64,000 nucleotides of DNA from Bacteroidota bacterium (GTDB lineage: Bacteria; Bacteroidota; Bacteroidia; Chitinophagales; Chitinophagaceae): positions 24,722 to 88,721 of the forward strand of contig JAFEAB010000094.1 of assembly GCA_018266615.1 (NCBI GenBank). Direction: 5' to 3'. The translations under genes and the position numbers were made by a program. The notes beneath the pieces were generated by a model. That model was not told where the DNA came from. It saw only the letters and a program-made list of their open reading frames with translations, and did not search any database. Shown here in pieces: positions 45,539 to 54,557 of the stretch (within the stretch, counting starts at the first letter, position 1; each line of letters begins with the position of its first letter).

Positions 45539-45964
45539 ATGTCCCCCAAACTTACGACCCTTACCGAGATTCAGGTACGATTTAATGAGGCAGACCCATT
45601 AGGCATTGTATGGCATGGCCATTATATCCGGTATTTTGAAGACGGTCGAGAAGCGTTTGGCAAGATGCACGGACTTAGTTACCTCGATGTATTTAAGAAG
45701 GGATTTGTGATACCCGTAGTGGAGGTCAACTGCCATTATAAAAAATCACTGAAGTATGGCGATACCATCCTGGTTGAAACTATTTTTATTCCTTCCGAAT
45801 CGGCCAAGATGAAGTTCAATTACCGGATTTTTAATAAAGCAACTAATCAGATTGTGGCTACCGGTAATTCAATCCAGGTATTTCTGGATAAGGAAAACCA
45901 GATACTTCAGTTAAATACCCCCGAATTTTTTAATGACTGGAAGAATAAATACGGATTAAGTTAA
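45539..45964 (+). CDS. Acyl-CoA/ACP thioesterase, 4-hydroxybenzoyl-CoA type (YbgC/FadM)
   Basis: A 141-aa hotdog thioesterase. The signature NEADPLGIVWHGHYIRYFED contains the catalytic Asp (ADPLG) and the HGHY segment. In aryl-polyene clusters a similar enzyme (ApeK) is present, possibly for proofreading or chain release. It overlaps the downstream synthase by one base. Substrate is unknown. Confidence 0.88.
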   Translation: MSPKLTTLTEIQVRFNEADPLGIVWHGHYIRYFEDGREAFGKMHGLSYLDVFKKGFVIPVVEVNCHYKKSLKYGDTILVETIFIPSESAKMKFNYRIFNKATNQIVATGNSIQVFLDKENQILQLNTPEFFNDWKNKYGLS

Positions 45965-47094
45965 TGCAGCCAGCCGTATATATAGCATCCTCAAATATTT
46001 TTTCTCCGGTTGGAAAAACAACTGCAGAAAATTTTGTTTCCCTTTCTTCCGGGCAAACAGGCGTGAAGAAATACAGTAATCCTGAACTTTCGCCGGAAGA
46101 TTTTTATGCTTCTCTTTTTGAAACAGACCAGGTTATTCCCGGCTTTACAAAATTTGAATCCATCCTGGTATCCTCCCTTACGGATGCATTAATCCGTTGT
46201 CAGGTTAAACCCCAATCCGAAGAAACAATTTTAATTATTTCTTCCACAAAAGGGAACATCAGCCAGATCGAAACAGGAAAGCCGGTTGATCCCGGAGAAA
46301 TTTCTCTATCTCATTCTGCCGGGAAAATCCGGTCTCATTTTGGCTTTTTGCATTCCCCCCTGGTCGTTTCCAATGCCTGTATTTCGGGTATCCTGGCGCT
46401 GATTGTGGGTAAAAGACTGATTGAATCGGGAAAATACGGGCATGCCGTGGTAGCAGGCGCCGATGTGATTTCTTCTTTTATCCTTTCCGGGTTTCAATCC
46501 TTCCAGGCCATAAGCCATGGCCCCTGCAAACCATTTGACGCGTCTCGAAATGGAATTAACCTGGGCGAAGCGGCTGGCACTATTGTTCTTACCGCAAACA
46601 AGGCCTTTTCCAATGGAGTAAGGCTGGCGGGAGGATCCGTAAGCAACGATGCGAACCATATTTCTGGACCCTCCCGCACCGGCGAAGAACTGGCTGAAGC
46701 CATTTCGAAAGCCATAAAGGAATCCGGAATGGCAAGTACCGATGTCGATTTCATTTCGGCACATGGCACCGCAACAATTTATAATGATGAAATGGAAGCA
46801 AAGGCATTCCAACTGGCAGGGGTAAACGAAGCGCCCCTAAACAGCCTAAAGGGATTTTATGGGCACACACTGGGTGCAGCCGGAATAATCGAATCCATCA
46901 TCTCTATCGAATCTTTATTACAGGGAAAAATTATGCCTACCCCCGGTTATGCGCAACCGGGAACAACCGTTCCGGTACGGGTTATCAGTGAATTGATAGA
47001 GAAAAATGCCCGCGTTTGCCTTAAAACCGGATCTGGTTTTGGTGGCTGCAATGCGGCCGTTATATTTCAAACAATGAATAAGCAATACGAATGA
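45964..47094 (+). CDS. Beta-ketoacyl synthase, short form with active-site residues
   Basis: A 376-aa KASI/II-like protein, somewhat shorter than FabF at the N-terminus. The nucleophile is retained in VVSNACISGILAL, the first His in SAHGTATIYNDE, and Lys/His in LKGFYGHTLGAAGI. The C-terminal GSGFGGCNAAVIF is normal. It overlaps both the thioesterase (1 nt) and the methyltransferase (4 nt). It may act as a priming or branch-specific synthase, comparable to ApeR-type enzymes; assignment is tentative. Confidence 0.85.
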   Translation: MQPAVYIASSNIFSPVGKTTAENFVSLSSGQTGVKKYSNPELSPEDFYASLFETDQVIPGFTKFESILVSSLTDALIRCQVKPQSEETILIISSTKGNISQIETGKPVDPGEISLSHSAGKIRSHFGFLHSPLVVSNACISGILALIVGKRLIESGKYGHAVVAGADVISSFILSGFQSFQAISHGPCKPFDASRNGINLGEAAGTIVLTANKAFSNGVRLAGGSVSNDANHISGPSRTGEELAEAISKAIKESGMASTDVDFISAHGTATIYNDEMEAKAFQLAGVNEAPLNSLKGFYGHTLGAAGIIESIISIESLLQGKIMPTPGYAQPGTTVPVRVISELIEKNARVCLKTGSGFGGCNAAVIFQTMNKQYE

Positions 47095-48161
47095 CATTAT
47101 TTAACAAAGAAAAGAGATCAGCATTTGAGGCCAAAGAAATTGCACAATGGATTGCATTTGGTCCGGTTATATTTCAAACCGCACGCATCCTGCGCAACAG
47201 CGGCATCCTGCGCGAAATAGACAAAGCCGGGGAAGCAGGACTTACCCTGGAAGAAATTACCGAAATAGTTAAACTCCCCGAATATGGCGTCAGGGTACTT
47301 TTGGAATCCGGATTGGGTACCGGATTGGTATTACTGAATGAAAAGCGTTTCACCCTGGGCAAAACCGGATTTTTTATATTACATGATGAACTGACCCGGG
47401 TAAATATGGATTTTGTTCAGGATGTAAACTACCGCGGTTTATTTCATCTCGAAGAAAGCATTCAAACGGGAAAGCCTGCAGGGTTAAAGGAGTTAGGGAA
47501 TTGGAACACCGTGTACGAAGGATTGTCTCAACTTCCCCCTCAAATCCAGAAGAGCTGGTTTAATTTCGATCATTATTTTTCGGACGATGCATTTCCCAAA
47601 GCACTTCCCCTGGTTTATACGGAGGGTGTAAAAAAATTACTTGATATTGGAGGGAATACGGGGAAATTTGCCATGGCTTCCGCAAAATACAAGGCAGATA
47701 TTTCGGTAACCATTATGGATCTCCCGGGCCAGTTAAATATGGCAAAGAAAAATGTAGAAGCCGCCGGTTTACAAAACCGGATTAACTTTGTAGAGGCCAA
47801 TATCCTTGATGAAACGGTGATACCGCCATCGGGTTTTGATGTGATTTGGATGAGCCAGTTTCTTGATTGCTTTTCTGAAGCCCAGATTGAATCTATTTTA
47901 CGCCGGTGTGCAAAAGCCCTTCCCGAAAATGGGATGGTTATTATTATGGAACCATTTTGGGATAAACAACGCTTCGAAATAGCTGCTTTCTGCCTCCAGC
48001 AAACCTCTCCTTACTTTACTGCCGTTGCAAATGGAACCAGCCAAATGTATGGATACGAGACCTTTATTAAATGTATCCACAATGCCGGTTTCGAGATTGT
48101 AGAAGAGACCCACAAGGTGGGAATCAGCCAATCCTTATTAAAATGCCGTGTAAAAAAGTAA
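47091..48161 (+). CDS. SAM-dependent O-methyltransferase family protein
   Basis: A 356-aa class I methyltransferase of the plant/bacterial O-methyltransferase type: an N-terminal winged-helix dimerisation part (LTLEEITEIVKLPEYGVRVL), SAM-binding LLDIGGNTGKFAMASAKY, the acidic strand 2 end (TIMDLPGQL) and the QFLDCFSEAQ region. Flexirubins can carry a ring methyl group on the aryl moiety; this enzyme or the methyltransferase domain of the exporter fusion could add it. Which one, and whether O- or C-methylation, is open. Confidence 0.85.
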   Translation: MTLFNKEKRSAFEAKEIAQWIAFGPVIFQTARILRNSGILREIDKAGEAGLTLEEITEIVKLPEYGVRVLLESGLGTGLVLLNEKRFTLGKTGFFILHDELTRVNMDFVQDVNYRGLFHLEESIQTGKPAGLKELGNWNTVYEGLSQLPPQIQKSWFNFDHYFSDDAFPKALPLVYTEGVKKLLDIGGNTGKFAMASAKYKADISVTIMDLPGQLNMAKKNVEAAGLQNRINFVEANILDETVIPPSGFDVIWMSQFLDCFSEAQIESILRRCAKALPENGMVIIMEPFWDKQRFEIAAFCLQQTSPYFTAVANGTSQMYGYETFIKCIHNAGFEIVEETHKVGISQSLLKCRVKK

Positions 48162-48174
48162 ATAAGATTAATAA

Positions 48175-49413
48175 ATGAAAACAGAAAATGTAGATGTGCT
48201 TGTAATCGGTGCAGGCCCATCCGGAACAGTGGCCGCCTCCATTATAAATAAGGCAGGATTTAATGTGAAAATTGTTGAGAAAATGAAGTTCCCCCGCTTT
48301 GTAATAGGGGAGAGCTTGTTGCCTCGCTGCATGGAAGCCCTGGAAGAAGCCGGTTTCTTAGATGCGTTGCGCCAAGCAGGTTTCCAGGAAAAATATGGCG
48401 CCAAATTCGTGAGTAATGGAAAAGTGTGCGATTTCGAATTTGATTATCAGTTCACTCCGGGTTGGACAAGAACCTGGCAGGTACCAAGGGCCGAGTTTGA
48501 CAAAATTCTGGCAGATACCGTGGTTTCACAGGGCGTTCCCATTAGTTATGAAACGACCGTAACCGGAATTAAATTCAACGGTTCGGAATCTGAAACCACC
48601 GTGGTGGATGCAAAGGGAGAAGAATCAACCATAAAAGCACGATTTATTGTTGATGGAAGCGGGTATGGAAGGGTAATCCCCCGGCTTTTCAACCTGGAAA
48701 GGCCATCCAGCCTGCCACCTCGTAAAGCGCTTTTTACCCATTTTGTAGATTTAAAACGAGCCATGGCCGATCAGCCCAGCCGTATTACCATCGTGGTGCA
48801 TAAACCGGATGTCTGGATTTGGGTTATCCCTTTTTCGAATGGGAAAACTTCTTTGGGATTTGTAGGAAGTCCGTCTTTCTTTGAACCCCTGAAAGGCACA
48901 CCCGAAGACCAGTTAAGGCATTTGGTATCCACCGAACCCTACCTTGCCGAACGTTTCAAAAATGCGGAAATGATTTTTGAACCCAGGGAATTGAAGAGCT
49001 GGTCGGTAACTACAGATAAATTTTTTGGAGAGGGCTTTGTCCTAACTGGAAATGTTACCGAGTTCCTGGATCCCGTATTTTCATCGGGTGTTACCCTCGC
49101 GGTATCATCCAGCCAAATTGCGGCTAACCTGGTGGTCAGGGAATTGAAAGCTGAGAAAGTTGATTGGCAAAAGGAATACATGGATGTAATGATGCAGGGG
49201 GTTGATGTATTTCGTACCTATGTAAATGCCTGGTACGACGGAACCCTGCATACCATTTTCTTTGCTGAAAACCAGGATGAGGATATTAAAAATATGATTT
49301 GTTCTGTGCTGGCAGGGTATGTTTGGGATCAGAATAACCCCTATGTAAAAGACCACGAACAGGCTGTTTATAAATTGGCGCGCATTATCCGCCTCAGAGA
49401 CACTATAGTATAA
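48175..49413 (+). CDS. FAD-dependent halogenase-like flavoprotein
   Basis: A 412-aa flavoprotein with N-terminal GAGPSGTVAASIINKAGF and the halogenase-subgroup block FPRFVIGESLLPR. The WxWxIP motif typical of flavin-dependent halogenases is present as VWIWVIPFSNGK (W214, W216). FAD-binding continues with GFVLTGNVTEFLDPVFSSG. Chlorinated flexirubins are known, so halogenation of the phenol ring is a fitting role, but this subgroup also contains hydroxylases and reductases. It lies between the methyltransferase and the truncated synthase. Confidence 0.82.
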   Translation: MKTENVDVLVIGAGPSGTVAASIINKAGFNVKIVEKMKFPRFVIGESLLPRCMEALEEAGFLDALRQAGFQEKYGAKFVSNGKVCDFEFDYQFTPGWTRTWQVPRAEFDKILADTVVSQGVPISYETTVTGIKFNGSESETTVVDAKGEESTIKARFIVDGSGYGRVIPRLFNLERPSSLPPRKALFTHFVDLKRAMADQPSRITIVVHKPDVWIWVIPFSNGKTSLGFVGSPSFFEPLKGTPEDQLRHLVSTEPYLAERFKNAEMIFEPRELKSWSVTTDKFFGEGFVLTGNVTEFLDPVFSSGVTLAVSSSQIAANLVVRELKAEKVDWQKEYMDVMMQGVDVFRTYVNAWYDGTLHTIFFAENQDEDIKNMICSVLAGYVWDQNNPYVKDHEQAVYKLARIIRLRDTIV

Positions 49414-49426
49414 AAACAACCGGGAA

Positions 49427-50032
49427 TTGGAAGAAAAATTCAAAATTACTTCGGTCGTATCGGTATGTAATAACAGGATTTGGCTCAACGGCCAACTGGC
49501 TTTTGAATGTAAGGAGCCGGATACTGCCCGTTTTCTTTTATCAGCCTTCCAAAATTTGAAAGTAACCTATCCAAAATTTTATAAAATGGACGGGTTGAGT
49601 AAATTGGGTTGGGTAGCGACAGAATACCTTTTAAAGGATAAACCCGGATTTACTTTAAATGATAATTATTCCGCAGGCATGGTGCTTGCCAATAAAAATG
49701 CCAGCCTCGATGCCGACCTGAAATATTATCAAACGGTGGCCTCTATCCCCAGTCCGGCGCTATTTGTATATACCCTCCCCAATATTGTCATGGGCGAAAT
49801 CAGCATCCGTCATAAACTAAAGGGAGAGAATGCTTTTTTTATCCAGGAAGAATTTGATGCTGATTTTATTGCACAATATGTTCAGGGCCTGCTGAATAAT
49901 AATATCTTGCAGTCGTGCATTTGCGGCTGGGTTGATCTGTTGAATGAAGATTATAAAGCAGTATTAATGCGGGTAGAAAAAAATGGGGAAGGAGTTGAAT
50001 TTACTTCCCAAAATATGTTAACTTATTTTTGA
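49427..50032 (+). CDS. Truncated ketosynthase-like protein (N-terminal half only)
   Basis: A 201-aa protein resembling the N-terminal half of a beta-ketoacyl synthase: FYKMDGLSKLGWVATEYLL corresponds to the KS helix after the start, and PSPALFVYTLPNIVMGEISI to the loop before the active site. It stops before the nucleophile region, so no catalytic residues are present. The only plausible start is TTG 49427. The stop overlaps the following ACP start. The intact neighbours make recent decay less likely than a conserved non-catalytic partner of the ACP/KS/CLF that follow. Confidence 0.7.
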   Translation: MEEKFKITSVVSVCNNRIWLNGQLAFECKEPDTARFLLSAFQNLKVTYPKFYKMDGLSKLGWVATEYLLKDKPGFTLNDNYSAGMVLANKNASLDADLKYYQTVASIPSPALFVYTLPNIVMGEISIRHKLKGENAFFIQEEFDADFIAQYVQGLLNNNILQSCICGWVDLLNEDYKAVLMRVEKNGEGVEFTSQNMLTYF

Positions 50033-50301
50033 TGGTGATGGAAAAATTAATGGAAGATTTGAAAACGCAAATTGTGGAACAATTGAATTTGCAGGACGTA
50101 AAGCCGGGAGATATCGGAAACGATGATCCTTTGTTTAATGAGGGGCTGGGCCTCGATTCGATTGATGCACTTGAGCTTATTGTATTACTTCAGCAACATT
50201 ATAATATCAAGTTGTTGAATGCAGAAGAAGGGCCTAAAGTATTTTATTCGGTACGTAGTATGGCTGAGTATATTACCACCCATCAAAAGGCGAATCCCTA
50301 A
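50032..50301 (+). CDS. Acyl carrier protein (second)
   Basis: An 89-aa ACP with the phosphopantetheine serine in GEGLGLDSIDALELIVLLQ. ATG 50032 overlaps the preceding stop; ATG 50038 is possible. It heads an ACP-KS-CLF cassette (50032-52552) that is mirrored by the minus-strand cassette at 59107-56606. The GLGLDSID core is shared with the third ACP and differs from the first. Confidence 0.92.
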   Translation: MVMEKLMEDLKTQIVEQLNLQDVKPGDIGNDDPLFNEGLGLDSIDALELIVLLQQHYNIKLLNAEEGPKVFYSVRSMAEYITTHQKANP

Positions 50302-50304
50302 ATT

Positions 50305-51498
50305 ATGCCGGTATTTGTAGCAGGATTGGGGGCTATTTCCGGAATTGGAAATAATGTGGCAGAATGCCTCCATTCGCTGCAGGAATCCCGCCATGGCATT
50401 GCTCCAATGGTTTACCTCCAATCCGAACACCGCAATCGCCTCCCGGTTGCCGAAGTGAAATTGAGTAATTCGGAACTGGCGCAGTTGACCGGATTACCGG
50501 TGCATATCAGCCGAACCGCTTTATTAAGCCTGGTAGCCGCAAAAGAAGCATTCCTGGATGCCGGCCTCCCTTCCGGATTTCCTTGTAGGAAGGCATTTGT
50601 TTCTGCGAATTCGGTGGGAGGAATGGATAAGACCGAGAATTTCTTCCCCGCCTTTGCCGCCAATCACGAAGCAGGGCACCTGCGCGAAGTGATTCATCAC
50701 GAGTGCGGAGCTATTTCGGAAATTGTTGCAAAAGAACTGGGGGTTACCGATTTTGTATCAACCATCAGTACGGCCTGTTCTTCTTCGGCCAATGCCATTT
50801 TTTATGGAGCCAGACTTATTAAGAATGATCTGGCCGATGTGGTGATTGCAGGTGGCTGCGATTCACTCACTAAATTTACCCTGAACGGTTTTAATACCCT
50901 AATGATCCTGGATGAGAACCCCTGCCAGCCCTTTGATGAGAACCGCAGGGGACTAAATTTGGGTGAAGGAGCCGGATATATTGTCCTCGTTTCTGAAAAA
51001 ATTGCAGGTATGCTTCACCGTATGCCAAAGGCCGTTCTTTCCGGATATGCCAATGCAAACGATGCCTACCATCAAACCGCTTCCTCCCCCGATGGCACGG
51101 GCTCTTTCCTTGCTATGACCGGAGCATTAAAAATGGCGGGGCTGCACCCGGAGGAAATTGATTACATTAACCTGCATGGCACAGGAACGCAGAATAATGA
51201 TATTGCTGAAGGGACTGCCATTCAAAGGATTTTCTCCAATCCTTACCCATTGATGAGTTCAACTAAATCATTCACCGGCCATACCCTGGGTGCCTGTGGT
51301 GGACTGGAGGCCGTGTTTTCTGTACTTTCTCTACAGCATGGAATAGTATTTCCCAACCTGCGATTGGAAACCCCCATGAAAGAACTGCCTTTTACGCCGG
51401 TTACCCGGTTTAAAAGTGGAATTAGTTTACAGCATGTTATGTCCAACTCTTTTGGATTTGGAGGTAATTGCTCATCTTTAATTTTTTCTAAATCCTGA
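50305..51498 (+). CDS. Beta-ketoacyl-ACP synthase (KS of the first KS/CLF pair)
   Basis: A 397-aa catalytically complete KS: Cys158 in STISTACSSSANAI, His in YINLHGTGTQNND and Lys/His in STKSFTGHTLGACGG, C-terminal SFGFGGNCSSLIFSKS. It lies 3 nt after the ACP and 1 nt before the inactive partner, the typical KS-CLF order of type II polyketide systems. It is the likely elongating synthase for the polyene (as ApeO), though the paralogous pair at 56.6-58.8 kb could do so instead. Confidence 0.92.
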   Translation: MPVFVAGLGAISGIGNNVAECLHSLQESRHGIAPMVYLQSEHRNRLPVAEVKLSNSELAQLTGLPVHISRTALLSLVAAKEAFLDAGLPSGFPCRKAFVSANSVGGMDKTENFFPAFAANHEAGHLREVIHHECGAISEIVAKELGVTDFVSTISTACSSSANAIFYGARLIKNDLADVVIAGGCDSLTKFTLNGFNTLMILDENPCQPFDENRRGLNLGEGAGYIVLVSEKIAGMLHRMPKAVLSGYANANDAYHQTASSPDGTGSFLAMTGALKMAGLHPEEIDYINLHGTGTQNNDIAEGTAIQRIFSNPYPLMSSTKSFTGHTLGACGGLEAVFSVLSLQHGIVFPNLRLETPMKELPFTPVTRFKSGISLQHVMSNSFGFGGNCSSLIFSKS

Positions 51499-51499
51499 T

Positions 51500-52552
51500 A
51501 TGTACATCTGCGGTACCGGCATCATATCCCCACAACCAAGCTTCGGCCATGGCCCCTTTCTTGAGGAGATGGCAGAGCACAGGGGAGAGGAAATGCGTTG
51601 TATTGAACCGGAATATAAGGATTTGCTGGACCCCAAGTTAATCCGGCGGATGAGCCGCATTATCCGATTCGGCACCGCTGCTGCCATGGATTGTTTAAAA
51701 GAAGCCGGATGGAATTCTACGGATGCCATCATTACAGGAACTGCTTATGGTTGCCTTGAGGACACTGGCGTTTTTCTCTCGCGTTTGGTTGAGTTTAAGG
51801 AACAGATGTTAACCCCAACCGCATTCATTCAATCTACCCACAATACGATTGGAGCCCAAATAGGACTCAGCCTTAAGTGCCATAGTTATAATAATACGTT
51901 TGTACACAGGGCATTTTCCTTTGAGCATGCCTTGTTGGATGCGTGGATGCTTTTTAAAGAAGGACAGGCTGATAATGCCCTGGTGGGCGCAGCCGATGAG
52001 ATTACTGGTTACAGCCAGGCCATCATCCGCCGGTTTGGAATTTATAGAAAGTGCGAATCTAATTTCACACTCTTCGAAAAGGGACAGAAAGGAACAATGG
52101 CAGGCGAAGGAGCATCCTTTTTTGCATTGCAAAAACAAGCCGGCGGAAAGGAATATGCGAAAATTGATGCAATTAAAACCCTGCTGTTAGAGAACCCGGC
52201 TGCAGGAACTATGGAGACAGAAATCCAACTGTTTCTTTCTGCACATTCGGTTTCTATAACCGATTTAGACCTGGTACTCCTGGGTTATAATGGAGATTTC
52301 TCCCATGATGCAGCGCTTCATCATCTGGCTTCCGGAATGTTTGAGGACAGCATTACCAGCGGGTTTAAGCAATATTGTGGCGAATACCCCACATCATCGG
52401 CATTTGCCCTATGGATGGCGGCAAATATTTGTAAAAATAATTCCCTGCCATCTTCCATGGGAGGCATCGGGCTTGAGGGTTTTGTACGTGTATTAATTTA
52501 TAATGTAGATTTACTCGGACACCATTCATTGATCCTGGTATCTTCATGCTGA
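51500..52552 (+). CDS. Chain-length-factor-like KS homologue (inactive partner)
   Basis: A 350-aa KS-fold protein without the catalytic residues. By ungapped hand alignment to its neighbour, the nucleophile Cys is replaced by Ala in HRAFSFEHALLDA, the first His is lost in LLGYNGDFSHD, and the second His becomes Glu in KQYCGEYPTSSAFAL while the Lys remains. This is the profile of a chain-length factor that pairs with the upstream KS. It overlaps the deacetylase start by 7 nt. Confidence 0.88.
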   Translation: MYICGTGIISPQPSFGHGPFLEEMAEHRGEEMRCIEPEYKDLLDPKLIRRMSRIIRFGTAAAMDCLKEAGWNSTDAIITGTAYGCLEDTGVFLSRLVEFKEQMLTPTAFIQSTHNTIGAQIGLSLKCHSYNNTFVHRAFSFEHALLDAWMLFKEGQADNALVGAADEITGYSQAIIRRFGIYRKCESNFTLFEKGQKGTMAGEGASFFALQKQAGGKEYAKIDAIKTLLLENPAAGTMETEIQLFLSAHSVSITDLDLVLLGYNGDFSHDAALHHLASGMFEDSITSGFKQYCGEYPTSSAFALWMAANICKNNSLPSSMGGIGLEGFVRVLIYNVDLLGHHSLILVSSC

Positions 52553-53319
52553 CTTTCGGGCGAACAAATATTATTTTTGGATTAGCATTGGCTCTTTCTA
52601 TCGTACTGTATTTTTTTTATTCCTTTCCATTTTGGATTTTTGGATTGCTCCTGTTCCTGTATTCCCTCATCCTGTTTTATGGTTGCTATTATATCCGGTC
52701 TGGTTTTTTTATGCCGGTAATTTGTTCTCTCCCCGGTAAAAATAAACAGATTGTATTGAGTTTTGATGATGGTCCACACCCCGAAACAACAGGTAGAATT
52801 TTAGATATTTTAGAAAAGCATAAGGCGAAAGCCGTATTCTTTTGCATTGGGAAAAAGGTGAAGGATAATCCTTACCTTTTTAAGGAAATGGTAAACAGAG
52901 GCCACTTGGTTGGCAACCATAGTTTTTCTCATGATGCATATTTTGATTTCTGGAGTTGGAAGAGGATGATGGCGGATTTGAAACAAATGAATGATGTTTC
53001 TGAAAATACGATTGGGAGCAAATTGCGTTTATTTCGCCCGCCTTATGGGGTGATGAATCCTAACCTTAAGAAGGCCATCCTGAGAGGTGGTTTTGTTCCC
53101 ATTGGGTGGAGTATGCGATCTTTTGATACAAGGGCAAAGGATAAAGATAAATTTTTGAAGAAACTGAACCAATCCATTGCACCCGGAAGGATTTTTCTGT
53201 TTCATGATTCCATGGAAATAACCGGAGTGGTGTTGGATGATTTTTTAAAGGAAGTTAAAAACCGGGGTTATGCCGTGGTAGCCCTGGATAAAGCCCTACC
53301 TTTGCAACCGTATGCATAA
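52546..53319 (+). CDS. Membrane-anchored polysaccharide deacetylase (NodB) family protein
   Basis: A 257-aa protein with two N-terminal hydrophobic segments (IIFGLALALSIVLYFFYSF and WIFGLLLFLYSLILFYGCYY) followed by a NodB domain: LSFDDGPHPETTG, HLVGNHSFSH, LFRPPYGVM and IFLFHDSMEI. It is related to the deacetylase at 25781 but has the extra membrane anchor. Such enzymes occur in aryl-polyene and flexirubin loci, where the deacetylated substrate is unknown. It overlaps the CLF and the LolA-like gene. Confidence 0.85.
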   Translation: MLTFGRTNIIFGLALALSIVLYFFYSFPFWIFGLLLFLYSLILFYGCYYIRSGFFMPVICSLPGKNKQIVLSFDDGPHPETTGRILDILEKHKAKAVFFCIGKKVKDNPYLFKEMVNRGHLVGNHSFSHDAYFDFWSWKRMMADLKQMNDVSENTIGSKLRLFRPPYGVMNPNLKKAILRGGFVPIGWSMRSFDTRAKDKDKFLKKLNQSIAPGRIFLFHDSMEITGVVLDDFLKEVKNRGYAVVALDKALPLQPYA

Positions 53320-53947
53320 ATCTTTACTGGCTTTGATTTTGGGGCTATTTTGTTTGATGGCGAATGCGCAATACAATGGATACAGCGCCATGGTAAACGA
53401 TGCTGCATTTAAAAGTAACTTTTCCATCGCTACCCAAAAGGTATCTACCATCAAAAGTGATTTCACCCAGGAAAAGGAACTTTCTCTTCTTGCAGATAAA
53501 ATTTCTTCAAAAGGAAAATTCTGGTTTAAGAAAAATAACCAGGTAAGGATGGAATATACAAGCCCCTATCAGTACCTCATGGTTATCAATAAAGACAGGG
53601 TATTTGTTAAAGACAGGCAGAAAGAAAGCAAAATCAATACCCGCTCCAATAAAATGTTCCAACAAATTAACCGGGTTATGATCGATTGTATGCAGGGCAC
53701 GGTCTTTTCTAATCCTGATTTCAGTACCCGGTTATTTGAGAATAAATCTGCTGTTCTCATTGAAATGACTCCACTTACCAAAGGGTTGAAGGAAATGTTT
53801 TCTCATATCATCCTGGTGGTTGAGAAAAAGGATTTTTCTGTGGTTTCCATTCGCATGAATGAAGCCTCAGGAGATTATACAACCATCCGATTTATCAATA
53901 AAGAACAGAATGTTCAACTTCCGGATAATCTTTTTTCTGTTAATTAG
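53312..53947 (+). CDS. LolA-like periplasmic lipoprotein carrier
   Basis: A 211-aa exported protein: signal peptide to about residue 19 (LLALILGLFCLMANAQ), then a LolA-type half-barrel (VSTIKSDFTQEKELSLLA, SSKGKFWFKKNNQVRMEYTS, YLMVINKDRVFV). LolA normally ferries lipoproteins to the outer membrane; cluster-encoded copies (as ApeL) are thought to carry the hydrophobic pigment across the periplasm. It overlaps the upstream gene by 8 nt and the next by 38 nt. Confidence 0.85.
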   Translation: MHKSLLALILGLFCLMANAQYNGYSAMVNDAAFKSNFSIATQKVSTIKSDFTQEKELSLLADKISSKGKFWFKKNNQVRMEYTSPYQYLMVINKDRVFVKDRQKESKINTRSNKMFQQINRVMIDCMQGTVFSNPDFSTRLFENKSAVLIEMTPLTKGLKEMFSHIILVVEKKDFSVVSIRMNEASGDYTTIRFINKEQNVQLPDNLFSVN

Positions 53948-54557
53948 TAGCTCGCTGTTCTCCTGCAGTCGGGCACCCATTTCCGATTCTTATCCGCTGG
54001 CAGTAGGGGATAGTTCCCGGGTAATGCAGTTTGCTCCCCACTTCGGCCGGGCTTTATACCAAACATCTGTGGATGTGGTGGGGAATCATTTAAGTGGGTT
54101 ATTACTCATTAAAAGGATGCCCGACAGCTCAATCCGCATATTATTTACAAACGAAATGGGCGTTAGTTATTTTGATTTCGAATTTTCTAAAAGCGGCTTG
54201 TTCAGGGTACACTCCATATTGAAGAAAATGAATAGGAAGGCAGTGAAGAAAACCCTGAGAAACGATTTTCAGTTGCTGTTGATGAATAACCTGGCTGGCC
54301 AGGCGCCAACGTTACGGTACCACAACGGTCATTTATATCATATCTTCAAGGCAGGGAAGGGATTTAATTATTACATCACCGATTCTTTGCAAACCCAATT
54401 GCTGGGGATGGAAAGAGCATCCGTAAAGAAAGTGGTGGTTAATGCCCAAATGCTGAACTTTAGAAATGGAATACCGGATTCAATAGGGATTTCGCATACC
54501 GGTTTTGAATTTAATATCAATTTAAAGCGTATCTATGATGAAGAGACTGCTGAGTGA
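53910..54557 (+). CDS. Predicted lipoprotein linked to the LolA-like carrier
   Basis: A 215-aa protein when started at ATG 53910, which yields a proper type II signal peptide (IIFFLLISSSLFSC); the frame is open to 53859 but that would add a non-signal prefix. The mature part is hydrophilic with beta-rich patterns (IRILFTNEMGVSYFDFEFS). The gene overlaps the LolA-like gene by 38 nt. By analogy with the LolA/LolB relationship it may be an outer-membrane receptor for the carrier, which is inference. Confidence 0.65.
   Translation: MFNFRIIFFLLISSSLFSCSRAPISDSYPLAVGDSSRVMQFAPHFGRALYQTSVDVVGNHLSGLLLIKRMPDSSIRILFTNEMGVSYFDFEFSKSGLFRVHSILKKMNRKAVKKTLRNDFQLLLMNNLAGQAPTLRYHNGHLYHIFKAGKGFNYYITDSLQTQLLGMERASVKKVVVNAQMLNFRNGIPDSIGISHTGFEFNINLKRIYDEETAE

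Noticed and set aside
46306..46812. 168-aa minus-strand open frame inside the ketosynthase at 45964
   Set aside because: It lies fully antisense to a gene with clear KS motifs; long antisense frames are expected there and its product has no domain-like features.
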